Assembly: GCA_964019335.1 (NCBI GenBank)
Contig: OZ025667.1
Coordinates: 294,501-358,500, forward strand
Length of the DNA: 64,000 nt
Source: Diplonema japonicum
Taxonomy: Eukaryota; Euglenozoa; Diplonemea; Diplonemida; Diplonemidae
Reading direction: 5' to 3'
Made by a program: the position numbers and the translations under genes. Below, in pieces: positions 30,809-43,400 of the stretch (positions are counted from its first letter, which is position 1; each line of letters opens with the position of its first letter). The notes below the pieces were generated by a model. That model made no database searches and was not told the origin of the DNA. It saw only the letters and a list, made by a program, of their open reading frames with translations.

Positions 30809-31129
30809 ATGGGGTTGACCTGCACCAAGATGGACTCAAAGGTTCAGCTAGAGCCTGCGAAGGGTTGACTAGAGGAGAGTGCTTACCAGCGGTTTGAGAG
30901 AGAGGCGAGAGAATCTAGTTCCGAGAAGACAGGAGGTGATCTGTGGGTGTCGCTGAGGCGGAGCTGGACCGCAAAAGGGTCCGCGACACGAGCCCGGCAG
31001 CGCCCTCGGGTCACGTCTTCTGAAGTTGAGGAATACGTTGCCGGAAAGACAGAGATACGCACCAGCGTGCCCTTGTCACAGATCATGGCAGCCTCGGCCA
31101 GGATCAACGGCAGCCACCAAGAGATTTGA
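30809..31129 (+). CDS. Small basic protein with possible N-myristoylation site
   Basis: The ATG follows AAAACAG (30805) and gives MGLTCTK, a good N-myristoylation signal (Gly2, Thr6). The simplest model has exon 1 at 30809-30841, a 48-nt intron (30842-30889, GTTCAG..TACCAG) and exon 2 at 30890-31129, giving 90 residues. Read without splicing the frame continues but contains a TGA at 30866, so some intron is needed. A 39-nt alternative (30864-30902) also keeps frame. Exon 2 carries SLRRSWTAKG and a C-terminal VPLSQIMAASARING. The family is not recognised. The donor differs from the local GTATG, so confidence is limited. Confidence 0.45.
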
Positions 31130-31550
31130 AGCCGCCCTGCTCAACGAGCCCCCGTCTTACCGCTTTACCCTTCGTGCACAGTGTGTTAATAGAGTAGCTA
31201 AAAAGAACTATCTCTTCCTACTGTGTGGTCAATACATCGCCAGCAAGGCGTCTTTTATATCCTTTTTTTTTATATTTCTAGTCGCTATGTCCTGATGCTG
31301 CAAAAAAGTCAGCTTGAGGTGACGACCTTTCTCCCTTCTAGAAAAACGTTTTTTTTTTTGGCATATTTTAGTTCTGTTCTTATACACCCCGCAATTCTTA
31401 GGCCTTGCAAGTCTTTTTTTTTGCTCCTCCTTTTCCACGTGCAAGACCTGTTTGCTTCGAGGGCCCTGTTGGTGCTCCTTATAAAGCAACTTTGAGTTTT
31501 ATTGCTGTCATCTGCAATCCATTGATTACCATCACAGGAGGTCATGCGCC
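31130..31550. other. Spacer without supported gene
   Basis: The first 70 bases resemble coding sequence in composition but contain stops. The rest is T-rich and ends in ACCATCACAG (31537), a probable trans-splice acceptor for the SH3 gene. Confidence 0.6.
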
Positions 31551-33131
31551 ATGTACAGGGTGTCAAGAGATCTTAGCGACAAGGCCTCGTTAGATGCCCT
31601 GCCAGAGGTGCAGGTGCCGCACATGCTGCGAGAGCAGTTCACCGGCCTCACAACGGGGTTGGTGAAGCTCTACTTTTTCGACTACATAGGCCGGGTGCAG
31701 GCAAAGGGGAAGATTTACGACAGAGTAGCGATTTTGACGAAAGACCAGTTGGTGGTGGCGAGCCTCGATGGGAGGGTGAAAAGGTGCATATGGGCCGAGG
31801 ATATCACGGGTATCGCCTTCGAGAAGACGGGTAGCAAAGTGCTGCTGCAGATACCCTCTGAGTACAATCTGCTCCTGAAGGTCATCAGAGCACGTGATCA
31901 GTTTGTTCGTGCTGTGTCTGCTGTGTCGGGGGCACAGGTGTCGCTCCGTGAAGGGGAGATCCGCCCGTCGGCAGACTTGGTGTGCCCCAAGGGAAGGGTG
32001 AAGAACATAACATTCCGCGTCTCCGGCCCGCCACCATCCTCTGCAACATCAGGTGTAGCCTCGAACTCCAGTGCAAGCGACAGCCGTAGTCCCGTAAGGG
32101 CTGTGGCCAATGTTAACAAGGTGCCCATTTCCGTGTACCTCTCATCACAGTCAAGCAGCAGCAGTAGTGGGGAAGGCGTGCTTCGAAGGTGGTCTTGTGG
32201 TGATGAGAGGGAGGTGCAGATGCGTAGTGATGGCAAAGGATGGGAGGAAGAGATCGTCTGGGTGCGTTGCACTGTTATATCTGTCGACGACGTGCAGTGC
32301 ACAAGCGACGTACGGCTGCACCTGACGCCCTGCAGGACCACCACGCACTTCTCCATCGCAGACGACGTAGTGACTGCTGTCGACAACCATAACATTCGCG
32401 AAGCGCAGACACCAAAGGGGTGCCTGCCTGCGTGCTGGTGCAAAAGCCAGTGCAGTGCCTCTCCCAACACTGCTGCGGTGAATTCCCTCTTCCAGATAGC
32501 TGATACACATGTCCCTGAGGCCCTGTTGCCTCGGAAGGAACCCCCTAAGGGGAACGAAATCGCTCAAGTTGATGAAGAAAAGACGAAAGAGACATCTAAG
32601 GTAACGACGGCTAAGCCGCGGGAGCTGAACTGCAAAGTGGTAGAGAACGCGAATGTTCCTGCTCTGTCGGCGTATTCCGAAGCCTCTGTAAAGACTGGGT
32701 CGCTCGTTGCTTCGCCTACATCTAGTCTCATACAGCAGGGGCGTGCTTCCGTGTCTTCTACGAGTGTGCGTCTGCCACTGTGCTCACCTGTGAGGGTCAC
32801 AAAGACGCCTTCTGTGCAAAGCCTGTTCCCAGGGGTGGTGCCTCTGGGGAGCCCAATCTACAACTCGGATGTCAGTGTGACTACCTCCCCTAGGACTCCG
32901 TTGCTGTTCGGGCACCAAACATCAACCCCTTGCTCAGTGGCACTGTATGACTTTACTGCACGGTCTGGGGACGAGGTCTCGGTCCTGCGTGGGGATGCCC
33001 TAGCTTCCGCTCACAACAAAGCACCTGATGCGGGGTGGTGTACTGTGACAAACATCCGTACTTCCAAGACAGGCTACATCCCTGAGTCGTACTTAAGCAA
33101 GCCTCACATCACACCATTCGTGTCTTTGTAG
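31551..33131 (+). CDS. SH3-domain protein with N-terminal PH-like region
   Basis: The product has 526 residues and no intron. Residues 30-125 read as a beta-rich PH-like fold (VKLYFFDYIGRVQAKG, then DRVAILTKDQLVVASLDGRV). A long Ser/Thr/Pro-rich, probably disordered region follows. The C-terminus is an SH3 domain (about 462-517): VALYDFTARSGDEVSVLRGD with ALYDF, then GWCTVTNIRTSKTGYIPESY with the GW..G.IP.SY pattern. SH3 domains bind proline motifs, so an adaptor role at membrane or cytoskeleton is likely. The ATG at 31551 lies 14 bases after an acceptor. Confidence 0.75.
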   Translation: MYRVSRDLSDKASLDALPEVQVPHMLREQFTGLTTGLVKLYFFDYIGRVQAKGKIYDRVAILTKDQLVVASLDGRVKRCIWAEDITGIAFEKTGSKVLLQIPSEYNLLLKVIRARDQFVRAVSAVSGAQVSLREGEIRPSADLVCPKGRVKNITFRVSGPPPSSATSGVASNSSASDSRSPVRAVANVNKVPISVYLSSQSSSSSSGEGVLRRWSCGDEREVQMRSDGKGWEEEIVWVRCTVISVDDVQCTSDVRLHLTPCRTTTHFSIADDVVTAVDNHNIREAQTPKGCLPACWCKSQCSASPNTAAVNSLFQIADTHVPEALLPRKEPPKGNEIAQVDEEKTKETSKVTTAKPRELNCKVVENANVPALSAYSEASVKTGSLVASPTSSLIQQGRASVSSTSVRLPLCSPVRVTKTPSVQSLFPGVVPLGSPIYNSDVSVTTSPRTPLLFGHQTSTPCSVALYDFTARSGDEVSVLRGDALASAHNKAPDAGWCTVTNIRTSKTGYIPESYLSKPHITPFVSL

Positions 33132-33150
33132 CCTGTAGTCTTAGTTTTTT

Positions 33151-33189
<39 letters not shown>

Positions 33190-34453
33190 CGTTCTGCTTG
33201 TTCTTCTGCCCCTTGTCAGCCTTTGTGTGATTCTCTCTTACTATTTGTACAAGGCGTGGAACTTGTCCTCGTCGAGTCTTTGTTTTTTGTTTTTTGTTCC
33301 CTTATATTTTTTTTCCTATTATTTTTTTGTTTGTTATGCCTCATGTACAGAGTGTCAGACTCGAGGAGACCCATCTGCTGGCATCGACAAAGGCAAATAC
33401 GACCTAGAAGAGTTGAAGAAGCAATGCGCAAAGGAAAGAAGGGAAAATGCAGCCAGCTGGAGACGCCGGCAAGACCAATGCAGGGGACGTCACGAGGACT
33501 TCCTTTTAACTCATATGCCTTTTCTATCGGGTTCAAAAAAGAAAAAGAAAAGAGAATGAAAGAAGAAAAGGAAGGGAGGGGCAGAAATCAATTATTTTGT
33601 CCTCTTTTTAGTACCCATACCCATGCGGCTGAGAACCTCAGCTACTAAGATTTCCCCCAGAGTTGGAACGAGATGGAGGGAAGGGCCGAGAGATTTTGAC
33701 CAACGATTTTTATGATGAATAAAGTTTTTTTTTTTTCCTTTTTGCGCGTTTGATAACTAAACGCGGAAAAAGAAAAAAAAAGAAACCATGTGAACATACT
33801 TTTTTTTTTTCCTTTTTTTTTTTCGTATTCTATATTCTTACTTTGTTGAAATGAACAGAGAATGGCGGGCCCTTGCCGCAAGGGCCCGCACAGACACACC
33901 ATCGCAGTTGGCATCTTTCCATCAGAAATGCGTATGGGAAAAAAAAGCAAATGTGCCCCTCCCATCCTCCCTTTGTCATTCTCTCCCAGTTTCTTCTTTC
34001 TCACCCTACACCCCCTCCATTTTTCTAGCTAGATACCAAAGAAAAATAAAGAAAAAAGAAAACAGAAAGAAGAAGAAAGAAAGAAATGCCGATTCCTAAT
34101 TTTTAAAAAAAGAAAAGAGGAAGTTTCATTTTCCTTTTTTTTTTAAACCTTTCCCCCCAGTTCCGTTGATTTTAAATCCTCTCTCTTCGTAAAGAACGAG
34201 GGCTGATATCGCTTTGTTTTTCTTCTTTCACCCTGCAAGAACGGCGGTGGTCTTTACAAAAGGGGAACAGGGCCACACAAAAAATAAAAGAAAACGGCCA
34301 GTTCTTCTTGTTTAAAGCAAACCCCGCATAAGCAGAAGTACCATGCAGTTGCCCACCAGGAAGGAAGAGGGGCGTATGTTTCATTCATTATTGTATTACT
34401 TTCTTTTTATCATTCCACTGGTACACCTCAAGAGGGAGTGGGGGGGGGGGGGA
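33132..34453. other. Homopolymer-rich spacer with a dispersed-repeat copy
   Basis: After a T-run of about 35 at 33152-33189, a repeat copy occupies about 33405-33520 (shared with 21040-21264) and ends GGACTTCCTTTTAACTCATA. The rest is A/T-rich with AG and CT tracts and shows no gene. A run of 14 G (34439-34452) lies immediately before the dynein ATG. Confidence 0.65.
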
Positions 34454-37400
34454 ATGGACCCAAGATGGAAGTACTTCCGCGGGAGGCTGTGCGACATCGT
34501 GAGCAGCTCACAAGTCGATAAGCCCACAGCAAAGTTGGGGGCAGACGACTCCTTCAGCAGGCAGGCGAACCAGGGGGACAAAGAAGACGAGAACGACACC
34601 CTCAAGATGCTTGAGGACGCCCTCATCGATTCTAAGGAGCTCATCAACTCATGGCTTGCAGGAACATCTAAACACCGTCACATCTCAGTACACTTCGGTC
34701 CCACCGTCACTGTCTACGAGACTCCTCCAGCGCAGATCAACCAACGGCTGGTGTGGATACTACGCACCTGCGATGGCCCTGTCAGCACAAAGGACGCCGA
34801 GTACAGCAACGACATGGTGTTCCATGTGATGGAGGGCTCACCCCTCGTCCACGAGGAGCGCCTCCTCCGGGAGGTGTACCTCCCTATCTTCAAAAGGCAG
34901 CGCAACTGGGGCGTCGGTGGCGACACCACAAAGAACAACCTCCTCAAGAAGTGCTACAATCACCAAGAGCTCCTCGAGAAGTCCATCGACGAGGACACCA
35001 ACCACGGACTGTCCACACGTCTCCAGCCTGTCGACGAGGAAGCTGCCCTCAGGCTCCCTGCCAACGGTGCCTACGCCAAGCTGACAAGCGACTCCCAGCT
35101 CATGGGCAAGTACGAGGCATGTGCTGCAAGTTGGACAAAGCAGTGTCGGGCCATCATAGACGGCAAGCCTGACTTTGCGACATTGTCGGCAGAGAACATC
35201 CCCGAAGACAAAGGTCCTGCCTACGAGATCCAGTGGTGGAAGGACAGGCAGGCCACCTTCAACGCACTGTCCATTGAACTTGGAAGTCCCACCGTGACAG
35301 CAGTGCGGGCAACTCTTGCACACAGTGACTCTCACACCACTGCCGAGTGGAACACTGTCGACACCTCCCTCACCGATGCCATGAATGAGACAAAGGAGAA
35401 TGTGAAATACCTTGCGTCCCTTGAGAAATACATCGAGCCCCTTTACTGTGGCCCTCCGTCGGTCATTGTGCAGATTCTACCTAGCCTTATGAGCCACCTG
35501 CAGCTCATGTATACCATTTCCAGATACTACTCTGGCGGCAGTGGTGAGGATGCGAATGAAAAGCGTCAGGAACGCATGACACGATTGCTGTGTCTGATCA
35601 CAAATAGAATGATTGTAACCTGCAAGGACTCCATCAAGGATGGTGGGAAGCTGTGGCACCAAGCACAGACAACTAAAGGTTTAAGGGAGCTCATTGCAAA
35701 GCTCGAGGCGTGCAGAGAGCTGAAAGAATGCTACAAAGAGGAGTACGAGAAGACTCAGAAGAAACTTGAGCAGCACCCGAACAGCCCGCAGTTCGACTTT
35801 GCGTACCGCCACGTGTTCGGAAGGATCGACCTGTTCTGCCGTAGAGTAGACAAGCTAATCGAGATCTACCTCACGATGGACCAGTTCAAGTCTCTAGGAC
35901 GGTACAACATCGATGAGATGGACCAGGTCACTACCAGATTCGACGAGATAGCGGAGGTGCTGAAGAAGAACACAAGTGGTGGGCTTGAAGGCCGCGACGG
36001 TGACCTGCTGGACTACACAAGGCCCAGCTTTGACAAGGAATACAACGAGTTCGGGAAACAGGTGACGGAGCTAGAGTGCTCGCTGCAGGTTTTCATAAAC
36101 TCGCGCTTCGAGAACATCACTTCCACCGAAAACGCACTTCTGCTGCTGAAGAAGTTCCAGATCATCTTGCATCAGCCGCACCTGAAGTACGACTTGGATT
36201 CAAAGTACATGGTGATCTTCCACAACTACGGGCTGGACTTGGAGCACGTTCAGAAGATGTTCGAAAAGAACAGGTCGAACCCTCCACTGGTGCGCAACGC
36301 CACGAAGGTGGCTGGGTCCATCATGTGGTCGCGTCAACTGCTGCGGAGGATCGAGGGGCCTATGAAGAGCTTCCAGAGTAACAAGTCGATCATGACCTTC
36401 CAGAAGGAATCTAAGAAGATCGTGAAGACATACAACAAAGTCGCAAGATGGTTGGTAGAATACGAGCAGCTGTGGTTCAGCGCGTGGGTCAAGTCCGTCG
36501 ACTCCGTGAAACAGGGTCTCAACGCCACGCTCATCGTCAAGCACGACGGGAAGTTATTCGTGAACTTCGACATCGAGATATTGTCGCTCATCAAAGAAGC
36601 TCGTGCTCTCTCGTTGTTGGGCGCGCCACACCTCAGCCTCCCTGAGCCTGCGAAGACTGTTTTGATGCAAGAGAAGAAGTTCAAGCTGTATTACAACGAG
36701 CTTACCTATGGGCTGCAAGAGTACAGTAATGTAGTGGAACGCGTGATCCCTATCACGCAGGGCATCATGCGTGGGCAGCTTGCGAAACTTGAAGAAATAG
36801 CGAAGCCCGGCCTCACGACTCTGACATGGACCTCCATGAACATCGAGGTGTATATCCAGGCCCTGCACGCAGGCATCAAGAACCTGGACGCCATTGTGAC
36901 AAAGGTCAACGATATCATCGCGAACAGAATACAGCTCAACCTCAGGACTATCTCTAACACCCTTCTCGTCGACATCCCTTCCAACGTGAGCTTCAGCCTT
37001 GACCAGTTCGTAAGCCTTCAAGAGAGGCACATCAAAGCGCAGTACTCGGCCATTAATATCAAGAACAAGGAAGTAGAGCAGGCAGTAGAGGATGTGGTGC
37101 AGACTGTAATGCACCACGAGATGGATGACGTTGCTGCAAAGGCTGATGTGCAGGAGCTGAAGTCGCACTTTCATATGCTGATGCTGAAGGCCATCCTGGC
37201 ATCAACTACTAGGAGTCTCAAGCTGGTCAGAAAAAGAGTCGGAACACGTCACAGGAGCGGCGGCTTTATGTTCGTAGAAAACCCTTTCTTTGATGTCAAC
37301 ATCGAGCTGGCGTCTAACCACGTGATCCTGCACCCATCGCTTGACGAGGTACAGAAGGCCATCAACCAGACTGCCAACTCGGTGCTGATGTGCTCGCGGT

Positions 37401-40400
37401 TGATCGAGACGTGGAACATCCCCGACGCCCCGCAGTCCTTCTTCGAAGAGGTTGCCAGGAACAAAGAGATCGTAAAAGTTGTGTTGCTGCTAACAGGTGG
37501 CATCCACGGTCTACGCCAGCAGGTGATGGACTACCTAAAGTCCTTCGACCAGTACGACGACCTGTGGCGGCAGGACAAGGAGGCCGAGTATCAGGCGTTC
37601 ATGAACACGGCACCCACTCTGGGCTCCTTTGAACTTCAGTTGAAGAAATATCTTGGCATCGAGAAAGAAATCGACAGCATCTCCACAATACACATAATCG
37701 GCTCCCTGTCGCTCGACACCAATCTGCTAAAGAAATCCCTGAAAGCTATTGCTGCTGATTGGAAGAATCTCTACGCAAGGTACCTCCACATCAAAGCACA
37801 GAACGAGCTGGAGCTCTTGACGAATGAAATGAACGAGTGGACGCGTCTGCTGTCATTGGAAACTGACAACTTGGATGACCTGAAGTCCTTGATGGAGACC
37901 CTCACAGTTGTTCGGGAGAAGGAAAGTGAAGTGGACCTACGGTTCGAGCCTGTGCAAGAGATGTACGACATCTTAAGGAAGACCCATTACAGGATCAACA
38001 TCGTCTCCATTGAGGAATACGAAAAAGTAGGCGAACTGCGGTTTAATTGGAGAAAGCTCCGAGCTTTGTGCGAGAGGAAAGGAGACCAGATTGCCCACCT
38101 GCAGCACGGCTTCAAACGTGACCTCATGCATGCTGTGCAGCGCTTTTCGACTGACGTGATCGTCTTCAGGAACGACTACGACTGTAACGGGCCCATGGTG
38201 TCTGGCATCAGCCCTGAGGAGGCCATGAACAGGCTGAAGAAGTTCACAAGGCTCTTCGAAGACAAACACAGAAAGTGGAAGACACTACTAGCAGGCGAGC
38301 AGTTGTTCGGGATGCCCATCCACAAGTATCCAGAACTGGCAATGACAGCTAGAGAACTCAGCCACTTAGAAAAGCTCTATTCACTGTACGTGAATGTGCG
38401 CCAGAAGATCAAAGGATACGAGGACATCTTGTGGGACGACTTAGTGAAAACACGCGGTTTCCAGTCCATAGAAGCTGAGTGCAAGGTCTTTGCTCAGCAG
38501 TGCAGGAACCTTCCCAAGGGCCTGAAGCAGTGGGAGGCATACAAAGAACTGGAGTACACAATCAACAGTTTCGGGATGCTCAGGCCGCTGCTGTCGTGCC
38601 TTGCCAACGAACACGTGAAACAAAGGCATTGGCACGAGCTGATGGAGGTGACAAAGACGAAATGGAAGCTGGACAGCGACACGTTCAAGCTGGGGAACAT
38701 CGTCGAAGCTAACATCATACAGCACTCAGAGATTGTGGAAGAAATAGCGCTGAAGGCAGAGAAGGAAGCACAAGTGGAGATCCTCATCAAAACAAGAATC
38801 GTCGAGGAATGGGCAGAGCGCGTATTCACTTTCGAAGAGTGGCGCGGGAGAGGGCTACTACTGCTAAAGGGCGATGCCATTACGGAGATTAAAGAATCTC
38901 TCGAGGAGAGTCAGATGTTACTTGGTGGCATCAATCCCAGGTACATGGAACCTTTCAGAGAAGCAGTGAAGCTGTGGATGCAAAAACTTGTGACAGCGGA
39001 CAAGACCATTAACTTATGGCTAGAGGTTCAGCAGAACTGGCAGGCATTAGAAGCTGTGTTCTCTGGCGGTGACATAACGAAGCAGCTGCCCAATGAGGCA
39101 AAGAAGTTCAACCAGATCGATAAGCAGTGGTTCAAGATCATGACCAAAGCGCAGGATATAAACAATGTGATCTCCTTCTGCTACGAGAACGAGATCCTCT
39201 CAGGATTGGGCCCCATGAGAGATGGGCTCGAGAATGTCCAGAGGCAGTTGTCTGCGTACCTTGAGACAAAGAAGCGTGCCTTCCCGAGGTTCTACTTCGT
39301 TGCCGACAAGGAGCTGCTGGACATCTTGTCTCAGGCATCTGACCCCACTGCCATCCAGCAGTACGTCAAGAAGCTGTTCGACGGCGTATCACGCGTCACC
39401 TTCCATCGCAGCAAGCCTCGAGAGCAGGGCTCCAAACCTGAGGTCACGGTCACTGTACTTGGCTCACCCGAGGGCGAAGAGCTGCCTCTTGTAGACAGCG
39501 TACAGTGCAAAGGCCATGTGGAAGAGTGGTTGAACATCTTAGTACAACAGATGCACTACACAGTCAAGACACGCGTAGGGCAAATTGCCTTGGAAATGCC
39601 AAGCCTCAGGCGGTCGGAACCTCCTTACTTCGAGACTCATTACATGCAGAATCTGATAGACCGCTACCCTGCTCAATGCGTGCTTCTAGGGATGCAGATG
39701 ATGTGGACCTTGGATATTACAGAATACCTCCTGTCGCCGAAACAGGAGCGTGCGGCGAAAGCACGTGAGCTTGGTAGGGAAGACCGCCGCGATGGTAGGT
39801 TCAACGCTTTGCTGGAGTTCCTGATCCATAGAACGCGCGATGGGACGCTGAACGCTCGTCAGCGAACGAACATTGAGACGTTGATCACCATCCACGTGCA
39901 CCAACTAGAGATATGGTGGAGGACCATCCTAAGCAAGACGCAGATGAGGGAGAAGAATTCCTTCGATTGGCTGAAGCAGGTGAGGTTCTACTATGTCCCC
40001 GACCGCGAGGCAGCTCTTGTGTCCATCTGTGACACGGACATGGAGTACTGCAACGAGTACTTAGGTGTGAAGGAGAGGTTGGTCATTACGCCACTCACGG
40101 ATAGGTGTTATATTACTCTATCTCAAGCACTTGCAATGAAGATGGGTGGTGCCCCTGCAGGACCTGCTGGAACTGGGAAAACGGAAACGACGAAAGACTT
40201 GGGGCGCACGTACGGAATCTACGTAGTGGTCTTCAACTGCAGCGATCAAATGGACAGGAATGCAATGGGCAAGATCGTGAAGGGTTTGGCGCAGGCCAAT
40301 GCTTGGGGGTGCTTTGATGAGTTCAACCGTATTGAGCTGCCTGTGCTCTCTGTCGTTGCCCAGCAGATCGAGTGTGTCCTGAAAGCGCTTAAGGAGAGGA

Positions 40401-43400
40401 AGCAAGAGTTCCGCTTTGTCGATGACCAGGTGTGGCCCCTCAAGCAGGGTGTTGGGTACTTCATCACGATGAACCCAGGCTACGCGGGACGTCAGGAACT
40501 GCCTGAGAACTTGAAGATCTTGTTCAGGGGTGTCACCATGATGGTGCCGGACAGGAACATCATCATCAGGATCAAACTTGCCTCCGCGGGATACACGGAA
40601 AAGGACATCCTCAGCGACAAGTTCTTCCATCTGTACAAGCTATGCGAACAACAGCTTTCGAAGCAGAGGCACTATGACTTCGGTCTGCGAAACATCTTAT
40701 CTGTGCTACGTTCGTCTGGCACAAGGCTGCGTGAGGCCATGGAGACAAGTAAGATAAAAGAGGGCAGGGAGTTCGAGGAGAACCTCTTCATGCGCACATT
40801 ACTTGACATGAACATGAGCAAGCTCGTCTACGAGGATGTGCAGCTGTTCTTGGATCTGCTGAAGGATATCTTCCCAGGTAAATTCCCAGAAAGCAAGACG
40901 GATCCCAAGCTTTTGAATGCTCTGAAGACTGTGTGGGAGCGCGACATGGGATACGTGGCACACCAAGGCCTCATCGATAAGGTTTTCCAGTTACATGAGA
41001 TTACAAAGGTTCGTCATGGGATCATGGTGGTAGGCCCTGCCATGTGCGGGAAGAGTGCGGCCTTTGAGGGGTTACGGAAAAGCTTGACGATGCTTGAGGG
41101 CAAGGTGCAGCTGATAAGGATGTTCCCTAAAGCCATCACAGCTCAGGAGATGTTCGGAAGGCTTGACAAGGCAACAGGTGACTGGCATGATGGTGTCTTC
41201 TCGCATCTTTGGAAGAAGGCAGTGACCGTACGCAACGGCATCTGGATGGTGTGCGACGGCCCTGTCGACGCGATATGGATTGAGAACCTGAACACGGTGC
41301 TGGACGACAACAAGCTACTGACGCTCGCAGGTGGCGATAGGATACCCATGACGAACCATATGAAATGCTGTTTCGAAGTGGAAAACCTGCGCAACGCCTC
41401 TCCTGCTACGGTATCGCGTGCGGGTATTGTGTACATCTCGGAAAAGGAGCTGGGCTGGGAGCCCGTGCTACGCGCCAAATTGTACGCGAAGGGCTCTGAA
41501 AAGGGCGGCATTCTGCCTAGCGATACACACTGCATCGTTCCGAGGCCTATAGCTGAGCTATTCCTCCCACTTTTCGTGGACAGGATCCCTAGCGACTCCG
41601 GGCCACCTGAGACCCTCATCGACAAGGTGTGGAGGATCTATGTCAAAGAATGCAGGGTGGTCATGAACACTAGTCTTGTGCATCTGGTAATGAACACTTT
41701 CTCATTGATATCATCTTTGGTGCAGCAGGGCATCGCTGCTGGAAGGGACGCTGCTTCATGGACTCCAGACCTTGTAAGGAAAGTGTTCTGGTTCTGCATA
41801 AGTTGGTGCTTCGGTGGTATGCTTGATCATACCGCAGACGGGCGTTTGAGCTTCGACAACAGGCTGAGAGGCCTCACTGACGATTTGCCTGGCGGCACTG
41901 ACTCGAGCACTGTGTTTGACTACTATGTAGACTTTGCTTTCGAGAGGTGGGTACCGTGGCAGGACACTGTGGCCGAGTGGAAGTACCCAGGTGACGAGAA
42001 GTTGAACTTCTCGACGTTGTTCATCCCCACCATCGACTCAACGAGGTTGGACTACCTCGTCCAGTCGTTCTTCATGGAACAGAAGCCCCTCTTGCTCACA
42101 GGCAACAGCGGTACGGCTAAAACGGTGACCATTGAACACTTCCTACTGAATATGCCCAAGAATAAAGAGATTGAAAACAGAGACATCCTGACTTCGAAGA
42201 AAATCAACTTCTCGTACGCCACAACACCCAGGCTGTTCTACGAGACTGTGGAAGAGCTAATGGAGAAGAGGGTTGGGAGCAGAGCGTACGGGCCAAAGAG
42301 GGACAAGAAGATGGTGCTGTTTGTCGACGACCTGAACATGCCTGAGATCAATGAGTGGGGTGACCAGGTCACGAATGAGATCATGCGCCAGATCATAGAC
42401 GACAAGGGGTACTACAGTCTTGACAAGGACAGCGAGTTCAAGCTGCTGATTGACATCACGTACATGGCCGCCATGTCCAAACCGGGTGGCGGGAAGAACG
42501 ACATCCCTGATAGGTTGAAGCGCCACTTTGCTGTGCTCTGTGTCCCACTTCCTGTGGATTCTTCGCTGCACCAGATTTACGCCGCGATCTACAAGGAGAG
42601 ATTCACCCAACCAGGCTACTCCGAGAGACTCCGGTGGGTGTCTAATCAGCTTACCGACCTCAGCATCGACTGCTGGAAGATCATCGCCGCGAAGATGCTC
42701 CCCACACCACGCAAGTTCCACTACATCTTCAACCTGCGCGACCTCACGAACATATGCCAAGGAATTATGAAGGCCAGCAAAGAAGTGTTCTGCGGAGACG
42801 AGCGCCAGGGGATTGAGACCCCACAGTACCCCGACGTGCTTCTCCTGCGTCTGTGGAAGCACGAGGCCACCAGAGTGTTCGCCGACAAGCTGAACGACGT
42901 GGAAGACAAGAAATGGTTTGACAACCTGATTACTACTAAGATAAACGAGCACTTCGGCGTCAACCCCTTCAACGAGGACTACGCAAGCAGAGCAGCGGGC
43001 CCATCCTACTTCGTGGACTTTATGGTCGGGCAGGAGGTTGATCCCGAGACAGGCAACGAGACGGAGACAGCCAAGAGATCTTACCAGCCCATTGAGTCAC
43101 TTGTGCATTTAAAGAGCAAACTCCTTTCAGTCCTTCAGATGTATAACGCCACTGAAGGAAAGGTGAAGAAACTCAACCTTGTTCTGTTCAACGCAGCAAT
43201 CAAACACGTTGTCAGGATTACTAGGGTCCTCACCACACCAAGGGGAAACATGCTCTTAGTTGGTGTGGGCGGCAGCGGAAAGCAGAGTCTCACAAAGCTG
43301 AGCGCTTTTATCACGGACCACCAGGTACACCAGATCAGCGTCTCGAAGAGTTACGGAGTGCCACAGCTGTTCGATGATCTTCGAGAACAGTACAAAGTGG

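Noticed and set aside
30863-30889. Possible selenocysteine or readthrough TGA at 30866
   Set aside because: Ordinary GT-AG introns of 48 or 39 nt remove the codon, and no SECIS-like structure was recognised downstream.
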